From assembly GCF_000014565.1 (NCBI RefSeq), contig NC_008268.1, positions 2,170,001-2,234,000 on the forward strand: a stretch of 64,000 nt of DNA. Direction: 5' to 3'. The notes under the pieces were generated by a model. That model did not search any database. It was given only the letters and a program-made list of their open reading frames with translations, and was not told the origin of the DNA. This DNA comes from Rhodococcus jostii RHA1. GTDB taxonomy: Bacteria; Actinomycetota; Actinomycetes; Mycobacteriales; Mycobacteriaceae. A program made the position numbers and the translations under genes. This document shows positions 36,026-44,903 of the stretch, piece after piece (the stretch's first letter is position 1; the number at the start of each line of letters is the position of its first letter).

Positions 36026-36859
36026 ATGAGTGATCCGGGATCGATCTTCGACGAGGCGCGGCTGGAGTTCGACCGGCTGACGACGGCCGTGTGGACACCG
36101 GCCGGGCAGTCACTCGCCTTCCAGCTCGGGCTGCGTCCCGGCGACGCCGTCCTCGACGTGTGCTGCGGCGCAGGGTCTTCGGCGCTCCCCGCAGCCACCG
36201 CCGTGGGTCCGTCGGGCCTCGTCCACGGCGTCGACCTGGCCGACGAACTGCTCGAGCAGGGGCGGGTGAAGGCGTCGGAGCGCGGATTGCAGAACATCGA
36301 GTTCGTCTGCGCGGACGCCACCACCTGGGAGCCGCCGAGCACCGTCCCGGAGGCGGGTTACGACGCGCTCGCCTGCTCGTACGGCGTGTTCTTCCTGCCC
36401 CACATGGATGCCGCGTTCACCCGGCTCGCCGGCCTCGTCCGGCCGGGCGGCAAGGTCGGGATCACGGTGTGGCGGCGGGGCGCGTTGCGCGACTTCGCGA
36501 GCGCGTTCCAGGACGCCGTGGCCCGGCACCGGGAACCCGAGCCCGAACCGGCCGGGTCGCCGTTCGATCCACTCGAACGCATCGACACCCCGGACGCGCT
36601 CCACCAGTGGCTGGGCGAGCTGGGCGCGCACTCGACCGAGGTCCGGGAGCTGTCCAACATCATTCCCGCCACCCCCGAGTTCGCCTGGGACCTCGTCCTG
36701 GGTGGGAACTTCCGTCGCGCGCTCGCCCCGTTCGATGCCGGGACGGTCGAGCAGATTCGTCTCGATCTCCTGCAGCTGCTCACCGAACGCGCGATTCACG
36801 ACATCGACGCCGGCACCCTCGTCGGCACCGCCGTGGTGAACGGCCGGAGCCCGACCTGA
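36026..36859 (+). CDS. Class I SAM-dependent methyltransferase
   Basis: 277 aa. Motif [27 protein letters not shown] (ribose-binding acid), VCADATTW and the post-III block [13 protein letters not shown] show a Methyltransf_11/25-type Rossmann domain. Substrate unknown. Divergent from deoC, and followed 13 bases later by purU. Confidence 0.87.
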   Translation: MSDPGSIFDEARLEFDRLTTAVWTPAGQSLAFQLGLRPGDAVLDVCCGAGSSALPAATAVGPSGLVHGVDLADELLEQGRVKASERGLQNIEFVCADATTWEPPSTVPEAGYDALACSYGVFFLPHMDAAFTRLAGLVRPGGKVGITVWRRGALRDFASAFQDAVARHREPEPEPAGSPFDPLERIDTPDALHQWLGELGAHSTEVRELSNIIPATPEFAWDLVLGGNFRRALAPFDAGTVEQIRLDLLQLLTERAIHDIDAGTLVGTAVVNGRSPT

Positions 36860-36872
36860 AAGACTGTTGCCC

Positions 36873-37757
36873 ATGAGCGCTGCTTCGACCGAGGACCACC
36901 GGTACGTTCTTTCTCTCGGCTGCCCCGACCGCACCGGCATCGTCGCCCGGATCTCGACGTTCCTCGCCGAGGTCGGCGGCTGGATCGTCGAGGCGGCGTA
37001 CCACGCCGACGCCGACACCGGCTGGTTCTTCACCCGGCAGGCTGTGCGCGCATCCTCGGTCGACATGTCGATCGAGGAACTCCGGGAGCGCTTCGCGGCC
37101 GTCGCCGCCGAACTCGGCCCCGAGACCGAATGGACCGTGTCCGACACCGGTGAGCGCAAGCGGGTGGTGCTGTTGGTGAGCAAGGAGGCGCACTGCCTCC
37201 ACGACCTGCTCGGGCGCGCGGCCGGAGGCGAGTTGCCCGCCGACATCTGTGCAGTGATCGGCAACCACCGCGACCTGGAAACCGTCACCAGGCAGCACGG
37301 CATCGACTTCCATCACGTCCCGTTCCCGAAGGATCCCGCCGAACGCGGACCCGCGTTCGAGCAGGTGCGTGAACTGGTCGACGCCCACGACCCCGATGCC
37401 GTCGTGCTGGCGCGTTTCATGCAGGTGCTGCCCTCGGCACTGTGCGAGCACTGGGCCGGCCGGGCGATCAACATCCACCACAGCTTCCTGCCGTCCTTCG
37501 TCGGCGCCCGCCCGTACCACCAGGCATTCGCCCGCGGTGTGAAGCTGATCGGCGCCACCTGCCACTATGTGACGGCCGAACTCGACGCGGGCCCCATCAT
37601 CGAGCAGGACGTGATCCGCGTCGACCACGCCGACGAGGTCGCGGACATGGTCCGGCAGGGTCGCGACATCGAAAAGCTCGTGCTGTCCCGCGGTCTGCGC
37701 TGGCATCTCGAGGACCGCGTCCTCGTCCACGGCCGTAAGACGGTGGTGTTCAGCTAG
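36873..37757 (+). CDS. purU: Formyltetrahydrofolate deformylase
   Basis: 294 aa from ATG 36873. An N-terminal ACT domain (LSLGCPDRTGIVARIS) is followed by a formyltransferase-like catalytic domain with INIHHSFLPSFVGARPYHQA and TCHYVTAELDAGPIIEQD. The conserved His and Asp of the hydrolase are present. It releases formate from 10-formyl-THF, balancing one-carbon pools; the ACT domain senses Gly/Met in E. coli. Formamidase encoded at 62.3 kb also produces formate. Confidence 0.95.
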   Translation: MSAASTEDHRYVLSLGCPDRTGIVARISTFLAEVGGWIVEAAYHADADTGWFFTRQAVRASSVDMSIEELRERFAAVAAELGPETEWTVSDTGERKRVVLLVSKEAHCLHDLLGRAAGGELPADICAVIGNHRDLETVTRQHGIDFHHVPFPKDPAERGPAFEQVRELVDAHDPDAVVLARFMQVLPSALCEHWAGRAINIHHSFLPSFVGARPYHQAFARGVKLIGATCHYVTAELDAGPIIEQDVIRVDHADEVADMVRQGRDIEKLVLSRGLRWHLEDRVLVHGRKTVVFS

Positions 37758-37770
37758 ATTCGTCGTCCCG

Positions 37771-38442
37771 CTACTGGGACGGCAGCAACGCCAGCACCTC
37801 CGGGACTGGCCGCAGGTGGGCGGTGAGAATCTCCAGCGCCTGGTCGGCGTCGACGGCGTCGAGTGCGGCGACGAGCGCCCGGTGCTGCGCGTTGATGGTG
37901 TCGAGCCGCTGGGGTCCGACGTTCAGCGCGCGGACGGCGACGCGTTGCTGCCGCGACCGCAGCGAATCGTAGAGTTCGGTGAGCACCGAGTTCTGCGCTG
38001 CGCTGACCATGGTCAGGTGGAATTCGCGGTCGAGGCCGGACACCGCGAACCAGTCCTGTTCGCGGCCCGCGGCTTCCATCGGCTCGATCAGATCGACCAT
38101 GTGCGCGGGTGCGCCGACTCCCCGCGCGCACAGGGTGGACACCGCATGGCCTTCGATCAGCAGCCGGGTCTGGTAGACCTCTTCGAGTTCGCGACCGGTG
38201 ACCGTGCGCACCTGTGCACCCTTGCGCGGAAGCAGCGTGATGAACCGTTCGGCGGCGAGCCGGTGAAACGCTTCTCGCACCGGGGTGCGTGAGACTCCCA
38301 TCGTCCCGGAGACCCAGAGCTCGTCGAGGAATCGGCCGCCTTCGATGGACCCGCGGATGATCTCGTCCCGCAGCCAGACGTAGACCCGATCTCGTGCCGG
38401 TCCGGATTCACCGGCGGGCCCGGCGAGCGTCGATGCCGACAT
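37771..38442 (-). CDS. GntR family (FadR/FCD) transcriptional regulator
   Basis: 223 aa from ATG 38442 with AAGGGATCGAG upstream. Winged helix in DRVYVWLRDEIIRGS and GVSRTPVREAFHRLAAE. The C-terminal FCD domain has metal/effector residues in DREFHLTMVSAAQN and INAQHRALVAAL. Probably controls the divergent aldolase-MFS-nitrilase operon, responding to a hydroxy- or keto-acid as FCD regulators do. Confidence 0.9.
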   Translation of the reverse strand: MSASTLAGPAGESGPARDRVYVWLRDEIIRGSIEGGRFLDELWVSGTMGVSRTPVREAFHRLAAERFITLLPRKGAQVRTVTGRELEEVYQTRLLIEGHAVSTLCARGVGAPAHMVDLIEPMEAAGREQDWFAVSGLDREFHLTMVSAAQNSVLTELYDSLRSRQQRVAVRALNVGPQRLDTINAQHRALVAALDAVDADQALEILTAHLRPVPEVLALLPSQ

Positions 38443-38529
38443 CTCGATCCCTTCGTCGAACGGTCCATCGGATTGACGGACTCGTAACAAATTGATCATA
38501 CAAGCTATGGACACACCAAGTATTCTCTG

Positions 38530-38548
38530 TGTATACATGACATATACA
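38530..38548. promoter_or_regulatory. Candidate GntR operator
   Basis: Palindrome TGTATA-N7-TATACA sits in the AT-rich divergent intergenic region between the GntR gene and the aldolase operon. It is atypically AT-rich for this genome and correctly placed to control both promoters. A second candidate, TTGATCATACAA, lies near 38491-38502. Confidence 0.55.
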
Positions 38549-38635
38549 GAGCGGATGTGGGAGCGGTCACAGCGCAGTGACCGCCGAGAGCCACCCGCTT
38601 CCGGCAAGTGACCCCCGAAAAAGGAGACCACCAGC

Positions 38636-39388
38636 ATGTACAGCACCCCCGCCGATCGGCGTTACGCGATCTGGCTGTCCGACCCGAGCTTCGCCGCAGC
38701 GGAGATCGCGCGCGGCATCGGCTACGGCGCCGTGGTCCTCGACATCGAGCACGGATCCTTCGACCTCGCAGATCTCGAACGGTTCATCCCGTTCCTGCGC
38801 AGCCTCGGCATGGAGGTCCTGGCCAAGGTGCTCGGACCCGAACGCGGGCCCATCCAGCAGGCGCTGGACTTCGGCGCGACGGCTGTCGTCATCCCCCACA
38901 TCGAGAATGCCGCTCACGCAAAGGAAGTCACGGCATTCGCGAAATTCCCGCCACTCGGCGACCGGAGTTTCGCGGGCGGCCGCACCACCAACTACGGCGG
39001 TTTCACCGACGAGTGGGTCACGGAGCAGGACACGTTCACCCGGTGCTACCCGATGATCGAGGACGCCGGAGCGATCGAGAACATCGCCGAGATCCTGGCA
39101 CTCGACACCGTCGACGGCGTGTTCGTCGGACCGTCCGACCTCTCCCTCCGCCGCGAACGCGGGGCATACTCACGCGAAGAGGGTGACTTCACCGACCTCG
39201 CCGCGGTGGCCACGGCCGCCGCCGAGGCGGGCAAGCCCTGGGTGCTCCCGGCATGGAGCGTCGAAGAGAAGGAGTTCGCGGTGCAGCACGGGGCCGACCA
39301 GATGGCGCTGATCATGCAGCACGGCGCACTCGCCGCAGGATTTGCGGCACCGTTCGAGCAGATCAAGCAGATCAGGGAGTCACGATGA
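38636..39388 (+). CDS. HpcH/HpaI family aldolase
   Basis: 250 aa. Motifs YGAVVLDIEHGSFD, PHIENAAHAKEV, IEDAGAIENIAEILALD (metal-binding Glu) and VDGVFVGPSDLSL (Asp) belong to class II pyruvate aldolases. It cleaves a 4-hydroxy-2-oxo-acid or similar to pyruvate plus an aldehyde. Last codons overlap the MFS start (ATGA), giving one operon with transporter and nitrilase. Confidence 0.88.
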   Translation: MYSTPADRRYAIWLSDPSFAAAEIARGIGYGAVVLDIEHGSFDLADLERFIPFLRSLGMEVLAKVLGPERGPIQQALDFGATAVVIPHIENAAHAKEVTAFAKFPPLGDRSFAGGRTTNYGGFTDEWVTEQDTFTRCYPMIEDAGAIENIAEILALDTVDGVFVGPSDLSLRRERGAYSREEGDFTDLAAVATAAAEAGKPWVLPAWSVEEKEFAVQHGADQMALIMQHGALAAGFAAPFEQIKQIRESR

Positions 39389-40737
39389 CGACCCAGACGT
39401 CGGGACCGGTATCCCCCGACAGCGCAGAAGCGGCGGCCCACCCCAAGGTGGGCCGTGCCCGGTGGACCATCGCCGGCGTTCTCGGCGTCGGAATGTTCGT
39501 CAACTACATCGACCGCGTCAACCTCTCGATCGCCGCCCCGGAGATCATGCGCGACTTCGAGATCAGTGCGTCGCAGATGGGCATGGTGTCCTCGGCATTC
39601 CTCTGGACGTACGCGATGCTCCAGATGCCGATCGGATCGTTCATCGACAAGATCGGCGTCCGGTGGGTCAACCGGGCGGCGGCGTTCCTGTGGGCGGTCG
39701 CCTCGTTCGCGTCCGCCGCCGCGGGTGGTCTCGGCATGCTGCTCGTCGCCCGTCTGGTCCTCGGCGTCGGCGAGGCGCCGACCGTGCCCGCGGGCTGGAA
39801 GGCCATCGGTCAGTGGTTCCCCCGGCAGGAGCGTGGCACCGCCACGGCCATCTTCGACGGGTGCGCGAAGATCTCCAACGTGATCGGCATCCCGATCATG
39901 GCATTCCTCGTCACCACGTTCAGCTGGCACGCGGCGTTCATCTTCACCGGCATCCTGTCCGTCGGTTACCTGGCCGTGTGGTGGCTGCTCTACCTCACCC
40001 CGAAACAGGCTCTCGCCAAGGGCCGCCTCAGCCAGGCGGAGTTCGACTTCATCCGGGCCGGCGGCGCGGAGGACGAAGACGCCGAGACGGCCGGGTCGCT
40101 CAACGGACTGGGTTACCTGCTGCGCCGGCGCAAGACATGGGGCCTGGCGCTCGGCTACGCGTCGTACACCTACGCCTATTACGTCCTGCTCACCTGGCTG
40201 CCGGCCTATCTGGAGAAGCAGTTCGGGGTGAACCTGCTCAAGGGCGGCATCTACACGATGATTCCGTGGCTCGTCGCCGTCATCGCGCAGTTCCTCATCG
40301 CGGGCATCCTGATGGACCGATGGCTGGCTCGGACCGGCGACGTCACCAAGGTACGCCGAACCGTGCTGGTGGTCAGCCTGCTCGCGTCCCTCGCGGTGAC
40401 GGGCGCAGCGTACGCGGGATCGATCGCCGTCGCGCTGATCTTCCTGTCGATCGGCGCAGCCGGACTGGCCGTGTCCGTTCCCGCCGGTTCCAGCATCGTC
40501 GCCCTGATCGCCCCGCAGGGGTACACCGGATCGCTCGGCGGAATAGTCAACTTCGTCGCCAATCTCCTCGGGATCGCGGCGCCCATCGTGACCGGCATGG
40601 TGGTCGACTCCACGGGCTCGTTCGCGGGGGCCTTCCTCGCGACCGGAGCGGTCTTGATCGGCGGAATCTTCTGTTACACCGTGGTGCTCGGCAAGATCGA
40701 ACGGATGCCCGCACCCGTCACTTCGGAAAGGCACTGA
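39385..40737 (+). CDS. MFS transporter, anion:cation symporter (ACS) family
   Basis: 450 aa with twelve hydrophobic segments. FVNYIDRVNLSIAAPEI is the ACS signature of the first helix and loop. LVLGVGEAPTVPAGWKAIGQWFP matches helix 4-5 of glucarate/galactonate/phthalate transporters. Likely imports an organic acid later cleaved by the adjacent HpaI-type aldolase. Translationally coupled to the aldolase gene and one base before the nitrilase gene. Confidence 0.88.
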   Translation: MTTQTSGPVSPDSAEAAAHPKVGRARWTIAGVLGVGMFVNYIDRVNLSIAAPEIMRDFEISASQMGMVSSAFLWTYAMLQMPIGSFIDKIGVRWVNRAAAFLWAVASFASAAAGGLGMLLVARLVLGVGEAPTVPAGWKAIGQWFPRQERGTATAIFDGCAKISNVIGIPIMAFLVTTFSWHAAFIFTGILSVGYLAVWWLLYLTPKQALAKGRLSQAEFDFIRAGGAEDEDAETAGSLNGLGYLLRRRKTWGLALGYASYTYAYYVLLTWLPAYLEKQFGVNLLKGGIYTMIPWLVAVIAQFLIAGILMDRWLARTGDVTKVRRTVLVVSLLASLAVTGAAYAGSIAVALIFLSIGAAGLAVSVPAGSSIVALIAPQGYTGSLGGIVNFVANLLGIAAPIVTGMVVDSTGSFAGAFLATGAVLIGGIFCYTVVLGKIERMPAPVTSERH

Positions 40738-40738
40738 C

Positions 40739-41539
40739 ATGGTCGACATCGCAATCGCACAATTCGCACCGGGTTCGGACAAGCAGGACAACCTCGGCCG
40801 GATCGCGAAGTTCGCCGAGGAGGCGGCGGCAGGCGGCGCCCGGGTACTTGCAGCACCCGAATACGCGATGTTCACGGTCCCGACGATGGACGAGCGGTTC
40901 GTGGACTCCGCGGAATCCCTCGACGGCGAGTTCGTCACCGGGCTCCGCGAGATCGCCGCCCGGCACCGGCTGACCCTCGTCGCGGGGATCAACGAAGCGA
41001 TCCCGGGCGAGCGCCGCATCTTCAACACCCTCGTCGCGGTCGCCCCCGACGGCAGTATCGCCGCCGCGTATCGGAAGCTGCACCTGTACGACGCATTCGG
41101 TTACAAGGAGTCGGACTTCGTGCAGGCCGGCTCGATCGGCGAACCCGAGACGTTCACCGTCGACGGTGTCACCTTCGGCATGCAGACGTGTTACGACCTG
41201 CGGTTCCCGGAGGTCACCCGGCGCATCGTCGACACGGGCGCGGACGTCCTGGTCCTGCCCGCCGAGTGGGTGCCCGGCCCGCTCAAGGAAGACCACTGGA
41301 CCACGCTCATCCGCGCCCGGGCCATCGAGAACACCATCTACGTCGCCGCGGCCGATCAGAGCGCCCCGGCCGGTTCGGGTGCGTCGATGATCGTGGATCC
41401 CATGGGGGTGGTGATCGCGTCCCTCGGTGAACGGGTCGGGATCGCGATCGGCACCGTCTCCCCCGAGCGCATCGCAGAGGTCCGCGCCAAGAACCCGGCG
41501 CTGTCGCTGCGCCGCTTCGGTGTGGTCGGCAACCAGTAG
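40739..41539 (+). CDS. Carbon-nitrogen hydrolase (nitrilase superfamily)
   Basis: 266 aa. The triad is visible: Glu in APEYAMF, Lys in YRKLHLYDAFG, Cys in TCYDLRFPE. The YRKLHLYDAFGYKES stretch is typical of Nit1/Nit2-type amidases (deaminated glutathione amidase, omega-amidase). In mycobacteria the homologue Rv0480c is next to Rv0481c; here it forms the last gene of the aldolase/MFS operon. It may trim an amide from the imported compound, or act in glutathione-like repair. Confidence 0.88.
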   Translation: MVDIAIAQFAPGSDKQDNLGRIAKFAEEAAAGGARVLAAPEYAMFTVPTMDERFVDSAESLDGEFVTGLREIAARHRLTLVAGINEAIPGERRIFNTLVAVAPDGSIAAAYRKLHLYDAFGYKESDFVQAGSIGEPETFTVDGVTFGMQTCYDLRFPEVTRRIVDTGADVLVLPAEWVPGPLKEDHWTTLIRARAIENTIYVAAADQSAPAGSGASMIVDPMGVVIASLGERVGIAIGTVSPERIAEVRAKNPALSLRRFGVVGNQ

Positions 41540-41549
41540 ATTGCGACGA

Positions 41550-41656
41550 ATTGTTCAGGCTCACAGGCTATTCGCGTTCGTTGCCAGGATGGTCGTGAGA
41601 CACCTGGCAACGAACGCGGAAGTTGTCAACCTGTATTGCGTGTGAGCCTGAACAAT
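41550..41656. repeat. Nested double inverted repeat (107 bp)
   Basis: Outer arms ATTGTTCAGGCTCACA (41550-41565) and their exact complement (41641-41656) enclose inner arms CGCGTTCGTTGCCAGG (41573-41588) and complement (41603-41618). Both 16-bp stems are perfect. The right-hand spacer is 22 bases against 7 on the left. It lies between the convergent nitrilase and hydrolase genes and could act as a bidirectional terminator. The nested design is more elaborate than other terminators here and may be a small mobile palindrome. No target-site duplication was seen. Confidence 0.8.
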
Positions 41657-41674
41657 CCGTATGAAACTGTCGGA

Positions 41675-42706
41675 TCAGAGATTGCGGAGCCGGACGATCT
41701 CCTTGTCGAACTCGTCGATGCTCTCGACGGAACTCATGTGGCCGACGCCGGGCAGGACGATGAGCCGCTCGAGGTGACCGGCCTCGTCCAGGACGCGAGC
41801 GAGCTTGCGGGCGTGGACCGGCGGGGTCAGTCGGTCCATGGAGCCGACGAGCACCGTGGTCGGGACGTCGAGGTTGTCGAGAGCCTCGTGGATGTCGAGG
41901 CCGCTGAGCGCGGCGCCCCAGCCGCCGCGGATGCGCGGCTTGCAGTCCCGGACGATGTTCTCGCAGAACTGGACTTCGGCGCGGGAGGCGTTCGGTGACA
42001 TCGACACGTACTGGAGTGCGCGCGTCATCACCGGCGACGACACCAACGGAACCGGGGTGCTCAGGACGGCACGGCCGACTGGAACCGGCACGCGCGGAAA
42101 ACGGTTCGGCAGCGGGATGACGGTGGTCTCGGCGATGAGCCGATCGCAGGCGGTGCTGGCGAGCAGAACTGCCGACGCGTACTTCTTCACCTCGTCGGGG
42201 TGCCGGCCTGCCCACGCCATGATGCTCATGCCACCCATGCTGTGACCGACGAGCACGGCCTTCTTGTCGTCGCGCACCGTCGCCTTCAACACCTCCGACA
42301 GGTCGTCGGCGAGGACGTCCGGGCCGAGCGGGAGCGAGCCGACCGTGCTGCGGCCGTGCCCACGCTGGTCGTAGGTGATGACCCGGTACTCGTCCGCCAG
42401 CGCGTTCACCTGCGGGTACCAGTATTCGGTGGAACAGGTCCAGCCATGGCTCAGCACGATGGGATCGCCGTCCACCGGACCGTAGGCGCGGACGTACAGC
42501 GTCGCTCCGTCGTCGGTGAGGATCTCCGTCACGTCCGGGCGCAGGTTCGGGGTGCGCAGCAGCTCGTTCGGCGCGACCTCGGTCGACAACGTCAACCCGC
42601 GGGTGGCGCGCTTGTGGCGGATCGCCGTTGCCGCGGCGACGACGGCGCCCACTCCGGCTGCGCCGGCGAGTGCCCGGAAGGCGATGGTGCGCGAACTGCT
42701 GGTCAT
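41675..42706 (-). CDS. Alpha/beta hydrolase with N-terminal hydrophobic anchor
   Basis: 343 aa. The N-terminal helix RALAGAAGVGAVVAAATAI may anchor the protein. Then oxyanion motif LSHGWTCSTEYW, nucleophile elbow LVGHSMGGMS, acid Asp in GSMDRLTP and His in PGVGHMSSVE. Resembles mycobacterial membrane-associated lipases/hydrolases. Lies 17 bases after the MerR gene on the same strand and is probably controlled with it. Confidence 0.87.
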   Translation of the reverse strand: MTSSSRTIAFRALAGAAGVGAVVAAATAIRHKRATRGLTLSTEVAPNELLRTPNLRPDVTEILTDDGATLYVRAYGPVDGDPIVLSHGWTCSTEYWYPQVNALADEYRVITYDQRGHGRSTVGSLPLGPDVLADDLSEVLKATVRDDKKAVLVGHSMGGMSIMAWAGRHPDEVKKYASAVLLASTACDRLIAETTVIPLPNRFPRVPVPVGRAVLSTPVPLVSSPVMTRALQYVSMSPNASRAEVQFCENIVRDCKPRIRGGWGAALSGLDIHEALDNLDVPTTVLVGSMDRLTPPVHARKLARVLDEAGHLERLIVLPGVGHMSSVESIDEFDKEIVRLRNL

Positions 42707-42723
42707 TCCTGCCCCTGTCCTGT

Positions 42724-43494
42724 CTAACTTGCTCTGTTGGTGTCTGTGCTCGTCGCCGGGCCCGGTGTCTCACCGAGTTGCCGGGCCGCCCGTTCGAGTG
42801 CCTTGGAGATCTGTTCCTCCATCGCCTCTTCGAACAGCGACTGGACGGCGTCGTGTGCGAGGGGACGCATCTGGTCGACGAGCCGCGCGATCTCCGAGAC
42901 CTTCGCCTCGTCGAGTTCGAGCGGCTCGCCCTCGGCGGCGAGGTAGCGGTCCGCGACGACGGCGACGAACCGCGCGGCGACGTCCGAGAGGTCTCGTCGC
43001 ACCGCCGCGGTCTGTTCGAGGACGGCCTCGAGCGGGATGCCGGCGTCGACGAGGACCTGCGCCGCCTCGACCAGTCGCGGATCGTTCACCGAGTAGTCGT
43101 CCCCGGCGGGAACGAGCACACCGAGTTCGGTGCCCTTGGCGATGTTGGCCTCGGTGGTCTGCGCACCGAACATGCGTTTCAGCTCGGCGATCGTGAGGCG
43201 GGCCGCTCGCCTGCGCTTCTTCCACCGGCTGCCCGGGTCGTCGGTCTCCAGAACGTCCTTGACCTGGAGTCCGTAGTGCGCAGCCGTGAGGAGTTCGCTG
43301 ATGGTGGCGAACGTGTAGCCGCGATCGAGCATGCGCCCGATCAGGTGCAGGCGGGCGAGGTGCGATTCGTTGTACCACCCGGTGCGCCCCTGCTTCCGTG
43401 GCGGCGGGAGCAGTCCGCGGTCCTGGTAGACGCGCACGTTCCGCACGCTCACCCGCGCCTCGCGTGCGAGGTCGTCGATCCGGTATTCCTTCAT
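42724..43494 (-). CDS. MerR family transcriptional regulator
   Basis: 256 aa, long for the family. MerR winged helix YRIDDLAREARVSVRNVRVY, then DRGLLPPP. A helical linker and a long acidic C-terminal domain follow, without clustered Cys. Located directly upstream of the hydrolase gene. Its promoter region holds alternating CATTGT/ACAATG half-sites that look like its operator. Confidence 0.88.
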   Translation of the reverse strand: MKEYRIDDLAREARVSVRNVRVYQDRGLLPPPRKQGRTGWYNESHLARLHLIGRMLDRGYTFATISELLTAAHYGLQVKDVLETDDPGSRWKKRRRAARLTIAELKRMFGAQTTEANIAKGTELGVLVPAGDDYSVNDPRLVEAAQVLVDAGIPLEAVLEQTAAVRRDLSDVAARFVAVVADRYLAAEGEPLELDEAKVSEIARLVDQMRPLAHDAVQSLFEEAMEEQISKALERAARQLGETPGPATSTDTNRAS

Positions 43495-43625
43495 CAGACG
43501 ATGTGCGCCCGTCGGAGCAGCAGCCGGGACGGGCCGCCGACGAGTCCCGCGGCCGGGTGGGCATCGCTCGCTGAGTCACGTGTGTGGACGACGGACATGT
43601 CAGCTCCTCGGTAGCCGTGTAACCA

Positions 43626-43654
43626 CAATAGCATTGTCACAATGCCCATTGTCA
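43626..43654. promoter_or_regulatory. Candidate MerR operator with repeated half-sites
   Basis: CACAAT, CATTGT, ACAATG and CATTGTCA follow one another in alternating orientation. The core CATTGT-C-ACAATG (43632-43644) is a perfect palindrome. It lies about 130-160 bases upstream of the MerR start. Confidence 0.5.
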
Positions 43655-43706
43655 TCGTTTGGCCGCGAGAGGTCCACGTCTTCACATACCCATGGGGTGG
43701 GAGCGG

Positions 43707-44000
43707 CTACCAGCGAGGCCCGCGCTGCACGTCGTCGACGCGCGGGCGTACGTCCACGAGATAAACGCACACCGCGACGACCGCGACGATGCCGAACAAC
43801 TGGACGGCAGGGAACAGCAGGAGGACGAGGAATGCGACGGCGAGAATGCTCAGCCAGATCGGCTTGCTCAACTTGTCCACGGCGGTGAACGCGTCTTTGC
43901 GCTGGCGAGCCGCGTGGAACAGTGCGTATGCAGCACCGCCCAGGGCGACGATACGAATCACCAACAAGATCACCGAGACGACGCCGTCAACTTGAATCAC
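43707..44000 (-). CDS. DUF2516 family small membrane protein
   Basis: 97 aa from GTG 44000 with AGGATGGGG upstream. Two hydrophobic helices (VVSVILLVIRIVALGGAAYALF; IWLSILAVAFLVLLLFPAVQLF with FGIVAVVAVCVYLVDV). Counterpart of Rv0476 next to hbhA. Function unknown. Confidence 0.87.
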   Translation of the reverse strand: MIQVDGVVSVILLVIRIVALGGAAYALFHAARQRKDAFTAVDKLSKPIWLSILAVAFLVLLLFPAVQLFGIVAVVAVCVYLVDVRPRVDDVQRGPRW

Positions 44001-44029
44001 AGCCCCATCCTACGAGGTCGACACGCAAA

Positions 44030-44058
44030 CGGCCCCCGCACCGAACGTGCGGGGGCCG
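44030..44058 (-). terminator. Terminator of the hbhA operon
   Basis: Perfect 12-bp GC-rich stem CGGCCCCCGCAC with complement and a 5-base loop, followed on the minus strand by TTTGCGTGT. It lies 15 bases past the hbhA stop. Confidence 0.85.
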
Positions 44059-44072
44059 AAAAGCGTGAAGGA

Positions 44073-44903
44073 TCAAGCCTTCTTGGCCGGAGCAGCCTTC
44101 TTGGCCGGAGCGGCGGCCTTCTTGGCCGGGGCCGGGGCCGGGGTTGCCGCAGCCTTGGCCGGAGCAGCCTTCTTCGCGGGAGCGGCGTGCTTGGCCGGGG
44201 CAGCCTTGTCGGCGCGAGCCTGGACGTCGGCCGCGGTGGCGGTGACGCGATCGGCAGCGTCCTTCGACGCTTCCTCGGCCTGGTCGCCCAGGTCGAGAAC
44301 CTTCAGGGCAGCCTCGTCGCCGGCGTCGGCGATGGCCTCGCCGAGTCCCTCGGCGGTGTCGGAGATGCGACCCGAAGCGCGGCCCGCGAGCTTTGCGGCC
44401 TGCTCGCCGACGGCGCGCGTCTGGCGTGCAACGGTGCCGAGAGCTTCCTCGGTCAGCTCGACGGCGTCACCGAAGGCGGTCTCGGCGCGGCCGATGCCCT
44501 CCTCGACGACCGGCTGCTTGCGGATGCGCTCGACGGTGTCCTCGCCGCGCTCGGCGAGCGACGTGTACAGGTCGGAGGCGACCTTCAGGTAGGCCTCGGC
44601 AACCTTGCGCAGCTCGTCGGCGGTGAACTTCTCACGCAGCTCGGCAAGCTCCTCGGGCAGCTCGGACGGCAGTCCGGCGAGGCGGTCGCGAAGGTTCTCG
44701 ACACCCTCGGTGACCTCTTCCTGGAGTCCGGCGATGCGCTCCTTGGCGCCGCCGACACGCTCTTCGACGTCACCCTGGGTGGACTCGGCGCGCGAGCGGA
44801 CCTGGGCGACGACGTCGGCCACGGCCTGCACGACGACGTCTCCGGCGCCTACGGCCGCGTACAGCGAGGTCTTGACGCTGTCGATGGTCTTCTGGTCAGT
44901 CAT
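44073..44903 (-). CDS. hbhA: Heparin-binding hemagglutinin-like protein
   Basis: 276 aa from ATG 44903, overlapping the XRE gene end by eight bases. A long coiled coil (about residues 10-210) is followed by a Lys/Ala/Pro-rich tail with repeated PAKKA motifs. In M. tuberculosis HbhA the methylated Lys-rich tail binds heparan sulfate, and the protein also localises to intracytosolic lipid droplets. Related TadA/MLDS protein in Rhodococcus coats triacylglycerol droplets, which may be the more relevant role here. Confidence 0.88.
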   Translation of the reverse strand: MTDQKTIDSVKTSLYAAVGAGDVVVQAVADVVAQVRSRAESTQGDVEERVGGAKERIAGLQEEVTEGVENLRDRLAGLPSELPEELAELREKFTADELRKVAEAYLKVASDLYTSLAERGEDTVERIRKQPVVEEGIGRAETAFGDAVELTEEALGTVARQTRAVGEQAAKLAGRASGRISDTAEGLGEAIADAGDEAALKVLDLGDQAEEASKDAADRVTATAADVQARADKAAPAKHAAPAKKAAPAKAAATPAPAPAKKAAAPAKKAAPAKKA

